64,000 bases of DNA from Physcomitrium patens (Eukaryota; Streptophyta; Bryopsida; Funariales; Funariaceae): positions 8,711,512-8,775,511 of the forward strand of contig NC_037271.1 in the NCBI RefSeq assembly GCF_000002425.4, in the 5' to 3' direction. The notes under the pieces were generated by a model that saw nothing but the letters and a program-made list of their open reading frames with translations, was not told the DNA's origin and did not search any database. Below are positions 25,101-33,794 of this stretch, piece by piece. A program made the translations under genes and the position numbers. Every line of letters starts with the position of its first letter. Positions within the stretch are counted from its first letter, which is position 1.

Positions 25101-27079
25101 TGATATTTTTTCACCATTAAAAATGGACATAGCATATATAAGAAGAGATAATCCTTCTTTTACAATATGCATAAAAGCTCTCATACCTACTAGTAAAGGT
25201 TTGGAAGTACTAGACTTTTGTACTTCTACTTCACTAACTTGATCTTGAAATATACTACTAAAGAAGTTAAGGTTACAAGAAATCCAATCAATTTGAGGAC
25301 TAGATTTTTCTGGCTATAATAATCCTAAAATAATCAGATTAGAAAGAAATCTTATTACATTAAATACTACTATGCTTTTATAATCTTTCATTGTTACATC
25401 TAAAGGAACAATCTCATAGATAGTATTTCTAGAAGACAATAAACAACCATCTATAACTTCTACATGTACAGATTTGGTTTATTTGATTAAAGGTATTTTT
25501 TGATTTTTGACAAAATCTTTGTCTATAAAACAAGCTGAGGCTCTTGAATCTAATTAGACAAAGACTTTGTGATTATTAGGTCCTAAATGCAAATCTATTG
25601 TAAAACATAATGAGAGATTTGAGGAGAGAATAAGACCTTTACTAGGTTGTTTCACATGATTCCAGCCACGCAGTCCCTATTGTAGCTAGAAAAACTCGTT
25701 TTTTGATACATTAACTTCTTTGGTAATTGTGCTCCTCATTTATCAAACTCATACTAATGCTAAGACTTGTCGCAAAGTCAAAAACATTTTGATCAATCAA
25801 CGAAGTTGATTAAGGCCGCAGGCTGTAAGTTTTTTTCATCATTCACAATAAATTGTAATTGTATTGCTTCTTTAGATAGTGTTGAGAGGTGTGCTTAGCT
25901 TCTCCATAATATAAATACAAACCTTCTTTGTGACGTCGAGTCTTTTCCTACTCTGTGAGAGTTTTAAAATGTATTATATCAATTTGTATTAATTCTAGCC
26001 TTGATAAATACATTTCAAAAAACTTAAAAGTTGTTGCTATTGCTTGACTTGTTCTTCTTTAGTCAAGCCTTTGTTCTTAACGGCTTTCAAATAATCAATT
26101 ATTACATGCAATGGCTTAAGCAATAAATTTTTCTAAAGATTTTATTTTTGGCATTATTAATTACAAATCTTTGACACTATCCTTTAATCCATATTGAAAT
26201 TAATTGATGAGTGCTTTGTCATTCCAGTCCACATCACAAGCAAGGTTTTGGATTTCAGCAGCATATGTGGTGGTTAATCATGATTCTTGTGGTAAAGATA
26301 AGAGTTTGGTCTTTGCTACTCATTCTTGATCACTTTCTCCAAATGTCATCGTAAACACTTATAGGAATGAATTCAAATCATAAACAAATCGTAAATCTTT
26401 TTAATTAAAGATGTAAACCTAGAGAGAGTACTACGTGATAGAAGTGCGCCTATGAATCCAACTTAAGTAAATCCATAAAGATATTGAAAAGGGTGCAAAC
26501 TTAGATAGAGCTTGACTTGTTGCAAAAATCCTCAAAATTTTGATCTTGTTCCATCAAAATTTTGAAGCATACTAATCCTTATTTCCATCGTACTTATAGA
26601 AGCAAAATTCTTTAGATTTGGTTGTAAGCTTGATTTACTTGCTTCCTTCAATTACACAATTTCTTCCCACATACTCTCTAAACTTCTCCCATAGGCATAG
26701 GCATAGTACTTCCATGATTTACGTTAGAAATACGTGAAATTTTTACTCTAAAAGTATTAACAAGATCATGAAGATCTGCAATAGTTACAAATCTATTTTC
26801 ACTTTTGCTAGGAGTAGCATCCATAATCTTTCCCTCTATAGGCTACTCAAATAAATCCAAAAAAGTTAAATTAGAGGAAGGTAATCTTTAACCTTTGATA
26901 AAAATTTCTACAAAGATGGATAATCCATTTTCTTTAAAAAAAGATCAGTGTTACAAAACAAGATTTTTTTTGTTTAAAAGATATGTAGTCTGTAACCTTT
27001 AAAATACAATAATAGAAGTGAAGTGATCTACTTACTTCTAAAAGAAGATAGAAATAATATGTTATTACTCTTGTCAAAT
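22108..27079 (-). mobile_element. element B internal region (gag-pol relic)
   Basis: About 5 kb between the B LTRs. Read on the minus strand, the order is gag, protease, reverse transcriptase, RNase H, integrase and chromodomain, the standard chromovirus layout. A frame at 24031-24294 keeps the conserved FLGFANYY and KLEW motifs. Composition is much more AT-rich than element A, consistent with long-term mutation of methylated cytosines. It is broken many times and cannot be functional. Confidence 0.7.
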
Positions 27080-27184
27080 TGTCAAGGACATGAATCTCAA
27101 AGAAAGAGAATCCTTGATACACTCTTGTGTCACTCAAGAAAACTAAAAAGTCACTCTAAAGATAATGTAATATTAACTAGAATG
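27080..27184 (-). repeat. element B right LTR, first part (cut by element A)
   Basis: It begins TGTCAAGGACATGAATC and matches the start of the left B LTR up to ATTAACTAGAATG, where element A begins. The rest of the LTR resumes after A at 33351. Confidence 0.75.
27180..27184. repeat. target-site duplication of element A, left copy
   Basis: GAATG sits directly before the TGTTAGGG start of element A and is repeated at 33346-33350 after its CA end. Confidence 0.85.
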
Positions 27185-27223
27185 TGTTAGGGACATAGTC
27201 CTTAGAACCTTCTAGAGACAAGT

Positions 27224-27419
27224 TTCTAGAACCTTCTAGAGACAAGTTTCTAGAACCTTCTAGAGACAAGTTTCTAGAACCTTCTAGAGACAAGCTTCTA
27301 GAATCTTCTAGAAGCAAGTCTCTGGAACCTTCTAGAAGCTTCTTAGTTGGTAGAAGATGTTAGGGACATAGTCCTTAGAACCTTCTAGAGATAAGTTTTT
27401 AGAACCTTCTAGAAGCTTC
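27224..27419 (+). promoter_or_regulatory. array of heat-shock-element-like motifs in the 5' LTR
   Basis: Alternating GAA and TTC triplets at strict 5-bp phase (nGAAnnTTCn) are the binding motif of plant heat-shock factors. Sites with three or more perfect units start at 27224, 27248, 27272, 27296 (four units), 27325 (four units) and 27402 (four units). They lie upstream of the TATA-like box, where enhancers of an LTR promoter sit. Function is inferred. Confidence 0.7.
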
Positions 27420-27460
27420 TTAGTTGGTAGAAGTTGCTTCAAAAGCTTCCTAAATAGGAG

Positions 27461-27500
27461 TATATATTGGGATCGAGGCTGAAGAGTTCTTCAGTCTCGA
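27461..27500 (+). promoter_or_regulatory. TATA-like box and hairpin at the presumed LTR transcription start
   Basis: TATATATT at 27461-27468 is followed by an inverted repeat: TCGAGGCTGAAGA (27473-27485), loop GT, then TCTTCAGTCTCGA (27488-27500), with one G-T mismatch. The presumed start site, 25-35 bases after the TATA box, falls in this hairpin. The same hairpin is at 33189-33216 in the 3' LTR. Confidence 0.55.
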
Positions 27501-27629
27501 CAACACATCTCTTGGAGCTCTAGCTCACCTCTCTAGTGTTGTTCTTGTATTCATCTGATTAATCTGATTCTTGCCAATTCTTCTTGAACTTCTTGGTAGA
27601 TATCAAGTCTGTATTCTGTATCCGTGACA

Positions 27630-27909
27630 GTTTGTCGAGACTTCACTCACCTCAGATATCAGAGCTAGTTTCTTCTTTGTTAGAGTGTGGATTACCCCTC
27701 TGCTTGGAAGTGTACTAGCACTTTAGAGGTTGCGGATTACCCTCCTCTAAACTGATACCTCTTTTGTTACAATATTGGAGTCTTATTCTTCTTGAAGAGA
27801 GTGGATTACCCCTTTTTTTGAAGTTCTTAAGGCACTTTAGAGGTTGTGGAGTACCCTCCTCTAAACCAATATTGTTTTCTTGTAGAGTCATTTCTGTCCT
27901 TCTCTTAGA
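27630..27909 (+). other. element A untranslated leader with possible primer-binding site
   Basis: Between the 5' LTR and gag. CAGATATCAGAGCTAG, about 24 bases after the LTR, resembles the TATCAGAGC complement of the initiator methionine tRNA 3' end used by many plant LTR elements, but it is offset and imperfect. Two similar blocks (a phrase like GGATTACCC with CCTCTAAAC) recur near 27690-27760 and 27805-27870. Confidence 0.4.
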
Positions 27910-28925
27910 ATGGTCGGGGGCCAAGACATTAGTATGACGGAAAGTTCAGAGTCCAAGTTAGATGCTATCATGAATGCCCTCGCTACGTTATCGCAAAGAA
28001 CTGTAGAGATTGAAGGAGTCGTGGCAAGGCTTCATAATGATAGAGCATCTGAGATGGCACAATCTAGGTTGCACCAGCCTCAAACTTTGTACTTGGAGAA
28101 GCAACTTTGCCTCAGGTTCGACAAGCACGGTTAGTTCTAGAACATAAGGAGCCCCGAGTTAGCCTTCCAGACAAGTTCGATGGTACGCATTCCAAGTTTT
28201 AAGGATTCGTCAACCAAATCAGGTTGATAACAGTTTTACGGCCCGAACGCTATCCAACGGAAGAGTCACGTATTGGGCTTGTTGGAACCTTACTTACAGG
28301 GCAAGCTCTATCATGGTTTGTTCCTTTGCTTGAGAAACGATCGTCCATACTAAACAACTTTGAAACCTTTTTGGAGGCATTTGCGGAAGCATTTGGTGAA
28401 CACGACAAGGTTCAATGGCCTACAACAAAGATCCGCTCACTACAATAAGGGATGCGTTCTACATCAGTCTATGCATCAGACTTCAGGCAATTAACATGCG
28501 ACATCAATTGGGACGAAGAAGCGTTGATGAGTCAATTCTATTGGTGTTTAAGGGACGATGTGAAGGATTTGCTGTTAACTCTTCCTGATCCGCAAACGCT
28601 CAACGAAGCTATTAGCCAAGCTGTGAAGTGCGATAACCGCCTATTCCAATGTCGCCAAGACCAACGTTCAAGACAACATACAGTTCGCCACACCCCAACT
28701 ATGTCGGCATGCAGCGTGAATTCACATTCAGAGGTAGAAGACATGCAAATTAATGCGGTACGTATCAAATCTCTTAGTCTAGAAGAAAAAAAGTGGCGTA
28801 TGGAGGAAGGTCTATGCTTGTATTGTGGTGAAGAAGGCCACAAAGTTGGGAACTCCTCCAAGAAGCAAAATCGACGTATTATCAAGACTAGGGGTGCGTT
28901 TATTCAGGAAAACGAGGATGCCTAG
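27910..28925 (+). mobile_element. element A gag-like region
   Basis: It begins with an ATG in a good context after the leader. The translated pieces show the retrotransposon gag pattern: an N-terminal coiled-coil stretch, a central domain with LVGTLLTGQALSWF and FLEAFAEAFG, and a zinc-knuckle-like CLYCGEEGH near the end. The region is interrupted by a small number of breaks. It would encode the particle coat that packages element RNA. Confidence 0.75.
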
Positions 28926-28939
28926 CCACAATAGAAACC

Positions 28940-31900
28940 GTGCGGCTGGACAGCGAAATATCGCAACAACAACCAGGTTCCTTTCTTTCCGCTCAACCTG
29001 CCCTTTGTTTTACAATCCCTTTGCTTATTGGCCCTCAGAAACTGAGAACCTTAGCATTATTAGATTCAGGAGCATCTGCTTGTTTTTTAGACGAAGAATT
29101 TGCAAAGCGTCATAAGATCCTTTTAGTACAAAAATCCAAACCTGTTCACGTCGAGGTCATAGATGGACGACCTTTATTGTCTGGTAGTGTCACCCATGAA
29201 TCAGAACCTATAGAAGTGACGTTTAAGGACCATAGTAGTCATATTATTTTTAATATTATTAGAATCCCATCAAATCCTGTTATTCTTGGTCTTTCCTGGT
29301 TGAAAAAGCATAACCCATTCATAGATTGGAAGTTGCAGAAGATGACCTTTCCTACAAAACCACCCAAGAGCAAGCCTAGTAGAAAACCCCAAATAGAGAA
29401 ATCCTTATTTATTGAAGCAAGAGCATTTATAAGATTGTCCAAGGGAGGCACACCGTTTGTCATTTATGCGGCTCCAACTACCGGGGAGAAGATCTCGACA
29501 GCAAGTATACCGGAGCAATATAAGGATTTTAAAGACGTGTTTCAAAAGAAAAATGTCGACATGCTACCGGAACACAGACTATGTGATTGTGCCATAGACT
29601 TACAGGAAGGAGCACAACCATCTTTTGGCCTAATCTACAATCTATCGCAGATGGAGTTGGCGGAGTTGTGGAAGTACATCGACGAGAATCTAGCCAAGAA
29701 CTTCATCCGTCATTCAAAATCGTCAGCTGGAGCACCCATCTTATTTGTGAAGAAGAAAGATGGCTCGTTGCGGATGTGCGTGGACTTTCGAGGCCTCAAC
29801 AAGGTAACAAAGAAGAATCGTTATCCATTACCCTTGATTTCTGGTCTCTTAGAACAACTTGGACGTGCAAGGATCTTTACAAAAATTGATCTAAGGGGAG
29901 CTTACAACCTCGTACGAATCAAGAAAGGAGATGAGTGGAAGACAGCGTTCTGTACAAGGTATGGCCATTTTGAATATAATGTCATGCCCTTTGGTCTTAC
30001 CAATGTTCCAGCGGTCTTTCAACATATGATGAATGACATTTTTCGAGAGTACCTTGACGATTTTGTTGTCATCTATTTAGATGATATTTTGATATTCTCC
30101 AAAAATGAAGAAGTGCATGAAAAACACGTTCGTTTGGTATTGGAGAAACTACGCGAGCGAGGACTATATGCCAAGTTGGAGAAGTGTTTATTTCACCAAA
30201 TAGAGATGGAGTTTCTGGGGTTCGTTGTGACTACGGAAGGCTTGAAGATGGATCCCAAGAAGGTGGAAGCAATCGTGTCCTGGGAGATTCCGAAGACGGT
30301 TAGAGATGTACAATGCTTTCTTGGTTTTGCCAACTTCTATCGGATCTTTATCAAGAATTACTCTCAAGTTGCTGCTCCTCTCACTCGGTTGACATGCAAG
30401 GATAAGCTGGAATGGGGACCTCTAGTAGAGAAGGCGTTTCAAAACCTGAAGACCGCATTTACTACGACTCCAATCTTGATACATCCAGACTTTACAAAGG
30501 CCTTCTATTTAGAAACTGATGCTTCGGATTTTGCTTTGGGAGCTGTACTTTCACAAATGGGAGAAGATAAGAAGCTCCATCCGGTTGCATTCTATTCTCG
30601 AAAGTTCTCTACTGTTGAAATCAATTATGAGATCCACGATAAGGAACTTCTTGCTATAGTGGATTCTTTCCAAGAATGGCGTCACTTTCTTCAAGGAGCT
30701 GCACATCTAATGATCGTATACACAGATCACAAGAATTTGGAGTATTTCATGTCGGCTCGAGTTCTAAATCGACGTCAAGCTCGATGGAGTATGTTGCTAT
30801 CTAGGTTCGATTTTATTATCACTTATCGACCTGGAAAGCAGCAAGGACTATCTGATGCCTTATCGAGGAGATCGTATCTTGTACCAAAGGCTGGAGAAGC
30901 ATCGTTTGATCAACAATGTACGACATTGTTGAAGCTAGAGCAATTTCAGCTTTGCGCTACTATTATGCCAATTGATGCTGACTTCCTGAATCAGGTACGT
31001 GCTGTAACCATTGAAGATTCAGTAGCCATTGATATTAAGCAACATGCCAATGACGACAAGTTCAAGATGGAGGGAGATCTTTTATACTTTGAAGAGCGGT
31101 TATATATCCCAAAAGGACTAGCACGACTCCGAGTTCTTCAATCTCGCCACGATTTTCCAGCTGCGGGACATTTTGGATTCAACAAGACCTTGGAGCTTAT
31201 TTCTCGAGATTTTTGGTGGCTCCAAATGTGGAAGGATGTGAAAGATTTTGTCCTCTCCTGCGACATCTGTTCAAGATCCAAGAATCCTCGACATCGCCCT
31301 TATGGACTTCTACAGCCATTGCCGATTTCACATCGATCATGGTCTTCAATTTCCATGGACTTCATCACGGACCTGCCATCATCGAACTCATTTGACAGCA
31401 TCTTTGTCGTGGTAGATCGGCTTACAAAAATGACACACTTTATCCCTTGCAAGAAGACATCATCCAGTGAAGTCACAGCAAGGCTCTTTCTTGATAATGT
31501 GTATCGATATCATGGACTACCAGATGATATCGTATCAGATCGAGGAACCCAGTTCGTATCAAAGTTTTGGAGATCTCTCTTTGAGATACTGAAGGTGGAT
31601 ATCAAGCTTTCTTCGACTTTTCATCCTCAAACTGACGGTCAAACGGAACGGGTGAACCAAGTCTTGGAACAATACTTACGATGCAGCATCAACTATTACC
31701 AAGACGATTGGACCACATATCTGCCGCTAGCCGAGTTTGCATATAACAACACCCTCCATGCGTCGACTCAATACACACCATTCTTTTCCAACTATGGGTA
31801 TCATCCAAAGCTTGATTTATTGAGTCCATCAACAAATAATAATCCAGCAGTTGAAGGATTTGCGAAACAACTATCAGAGCTTCAAAATATGTTGAAGCTT

Positions 31901-32420
31901 CAATTACAATCCACTCAAGAATCCTAAAAGGCGTCTGCAGATAGATTTCGGAATCAAGCACCTACTTTCAAAATTGGAGATAAAGCATGGCTTCTTCGAC
32001 GAAATATCAAGACTAAGCGACCATGTGATAAGTTGGACTATCGAAGATTGGGACCATTTATCATCCAAAAGCAAATCAATCCAGTGGCGTACCGTCTGGA
32101 ATTACCGGCTTCTATGAAGGTACATCCAGTCTTTCATGTTTCTTTGTTGGAGCCTTATCGAGAGTCATCTTTTTCTAGAAGAGTGCAATGTCCGCCACCT
32201 AGCATTGAGATCGAGAACCACGAGGAATACGAGGTTGAAAAGGTATTGGATTCTCGACGAAGGTGGGGCAAGTTGGAGTATCTTGTTCATTGGTGCGGCT
32301 ATGACATTAATGAGCAAACGTAGGAGCCAGCTGAAAATATCACCAATGCGCCGTAAAAGGTACAAGAGTTTCATCAATAACATCCTCATAAACCTAAGCC
32401 GGTTCGACAATAGCTTCTTT
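28940..32420 (+). mobile_element. element A pol region with chromodomain
   Basis: The first 2.9 kb is a single open frame. Domains in order: aspartic protease with LLDSGASACF near residue 40; reverse transcriptase with FTKIDLRGAY, MPFGLTN and VVIYLDDILIFS near 310-385; RNase H starting at YLETDASDFALG near 525; integrase with an HHCC zinc finger near 735-780, core D at DFITDLP and D at SDRGTQFVSKFW; and, at 32.2-32.3 kb, a chromodomain-like segment ([22 protein letters not shown]). The C-terminal chromodomain places A among chromoviruses, whose integrases are thought to steer insertion to marked chromatin. Breaks in the region are very few. Confidence 0.9.
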
Positions 32421-32544
32421 CTGAAGCTTGCTCACCCAAGAATATAAGAAAGAGAGAGAGCACCACCAAAATTCGTAGCTGATGTAGTTATTTTCTCTAA
32501 GATAAAATAGAATTTTTTCAGTAGCCATAGTTTGGTCTTCTGAT

Positions 32545-32898
32545 ATGGATAGCCAAGAGATAGATACTATGCCAGTCAGATTATCTCAATCAACTAATTC
32601 ACGAAGGCAACCTCGAGATGAAGAACCATCTACACCACGACGACGACGGAGGATACCAAGTAACCGATCACTGGTGATTGTATTTGAGTCCGAGCCTACT
32701 TACGATGGTCAACCAGAAGGCATATTTTCAGGACAATTTCACAATGAAGACACGGAAGTTCATGCTTGGTCAGAAGTTGATGGAGTGGGCCACTACCGTT
32801 GGCTTCAAGGGCCGATGAACCACTTACCTCGTGAACAACAGTTGGAGTTCATAGCAGACGTTATGCGACAGATCTTCATTTTCTTGCGTTGGTACTGA
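32545..32898 (+). CDS. extra small ORF of element A between pol and the 3' LTR, unknown function
   Basis: A 117-codon frame with its own ATG lies between the chromodomain and the polypurine tract. Its product has a Ser/Thr/Arg-rich N-terminal third with a basic RRRRR run, which could be nuclear-localising or nucleic-acid binding. The rest is acidic and aromatic, with HAWSEVDGVGHYRWLQGP. I recognise no family. Chromoviruses normally lack an ORF here, so it may be an accessory gene or a captured sequence. An internal promoter or splicing would be needed to express it; neither is obvious. Confidence 0.5.
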   Translation: MDSQEIDTMPVRLSQSTNSRRQPRDEEPSTPRRRRRIPSNRSLVIVFESEPTYDGQPEGIFSGQFHNEDTEVHAWSEVDGVGHYRWLQGPMNHLPREQQLEFIADVMRQIFIFLRWY

Positions 32899-32929
32899 TT
32901 GACAACAACATTGCTTCTCAGAGACCTCG

Positions 32930-32948
32930 AAGCTAAAGGAGGGGGTGA
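32930..32948 (+). other. polypurine tract of element A
   Basis: AAGCTAAAGGAGGGGGTGA directly precedes the TGTTAGGG start of the 3' LTR, the position and composition expected for the plus-strand primer. Confidence 0.75.
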
Positions 32949-33345
32949 TGTTAGGGACATAGTCCTTAGAACCTTGTAGAGATAAGTTTCTAGAACCTTC
33001 TAGAGACAAGCTTCTAGAACCTTCTAGAAGCTTCTTAGTTGATAGAAGATGTTAGGGACATAGTCCTTAGAAACTTCTAGAGATAAGTTTCTAGAACCTT
33101 CTAGAAGCAAGTCTCTCAAACCTTCTAGAAGCTTCTTAGTTGGTAGAAGTTGCTTGAGAAGCTTCCTAAATAGGAGTATATATTGGGATCGAGGCTGAAG
33201 AGTTCTTCAGTCTCGACAACACATCTCTTGGAGCTCTAGCTCACCTCTCTGGTGTTGTTCTTGTATTCATCTAATTAATCTAGTTCTTGCCAGTTCTTCT
33301 TGAACTTCTTGGTAGATATCAAGTGTGTATTCTGTGTCCGTGACA
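32949..33345 (+). repeat. element A 3' LTR
   Basis: 397 bp, TGTTAGGGAC to CCGTGACA. It carries heat-shock-like sites starting at 32988, 33012 (five perfect alternating units), 33089 (four) and 33123 (three), fewer than the 5' LTR. Outside the repeat array it differs from the 5' LTR at about 9 of 205 aligned bases. Confidence 0.92.
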
Positions 33346-33350
33346 GAATG
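33346..33350. repeat. target-site duplication of element A, right copy
   Basis: GAATG directly follows the CA end of element A and matches 27180-27184. Confidence 0.85.
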
Positions 33351-33794
33351 GCTATTGTCAAAAATAAGAAGATTAGAAAGTCTTGAAATAAGACTATAAA
33401 TTAGAACTTCATTGACAAGAGTGAAGAAGGCTTCATTCTTGCCTCCATATATACTTATGACTAGAAGCTTTAAAGCAATGTCTTATAGGACCTCTAAAAC
33501 ATATTGACTTTGCTAGCCACTTGTTTTAACTTGTAAGGCAAGTTATCTATGTATGCGCCACATAGTTAGCTTGTTCTACAAGCTACTACATGGAGTTAAC
33601 TTGTTCCACAAGCTACCAATACATGGTTAGCTTGTTGGTTAAGTTTCTAACCTACAAACACATCTAAAGTCAAAACCATGTCTATGAAGCTTCTAAGAAG
33701 CTTTTCTAAAAGACTTTATGAAATTAATCTATATTTATCTATTTCTACCTAATCATATAAGTAATTATTGAGATAAATATATATGTCCATGATA
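33351..33794 (-). repeat. element B right LTR, second part
   Basis: It continues the B LTR interrupted at 27184 (GCTATTGTCAAAAATAAGAAG onward) and ends near CCATGATA. Summed with 27080-27184 it has nearly the length of the left B LTR. Confidence 0.75.

Larger units (their letters stand above)
27185..27629 (+). repeat. element A 5' LTR
   Basis: 445 bp, starting TGTTAGGGAC and ending CCGTGACA. The upstream half is a run of related 23-24-bp units (AGACAAGTTTCTAGAACCTT and variants) forming heat-shock-element-like arrays. A TATA-like TATATATT lies at 27461-27468, followed by a 13-bp hairpin at 27473-27500. It is 48 bp longer than the 3' LTR, apparently because it holds more repeat units. Confidence 0.92.
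27185..33345 (+). mobile_element. element A: young chromovirus (Ty3/gypsy) LTR retrotransposon
   Basis: A 6.16-kb element bounded by TG...CA LTRs and a perfect GAATG duplication. Parts in order are the 5' LTR 27185-27629, a short leader with a possible primer-binding site, gag at about 27.9-28.9 kb, pol (protease, reverse transcriptase, RNase H, integrase) and chromodomain at about 28.9-32.4 kb, an extra small ORF 32545-32898, a polypurine tract at about 32930-32948 and the 3' LTR 32949-33345. It looks nearly whole, with only a few breaks. LTRs differ at about 9 of 205 hand-aligned bases (about 4%), so it is the youngest insertion here, though not brand new. It inserted into an LTR of element B. 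Confidence 0.92.
21576..33794 (-). mobile_element. element B: old chromovirus (Ty3/gypsy)
   Basis: LTRs of about 530-555 bp lie at 21576-22107 and at 27080-27184 continued at 33351-33794, the latter split by element A. Minus-strand internal parts are gag near 26.0-26.9 kb, protease near 25.4-25.6 kb, reverse transcriptase and RNase H near 24.0-24.9 kb (FLGFANYYQIFI is readable), integrase near 22.7-23.4 kb and a chromodomain-like stretch near 22.2-22.4 kb. A purine-rich tract sits next to the 3' LTR. It is broken many times. Hand comparison over about 230 bases gives roughly 13% LTR divergence, older than A. Confidence 0.78.
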
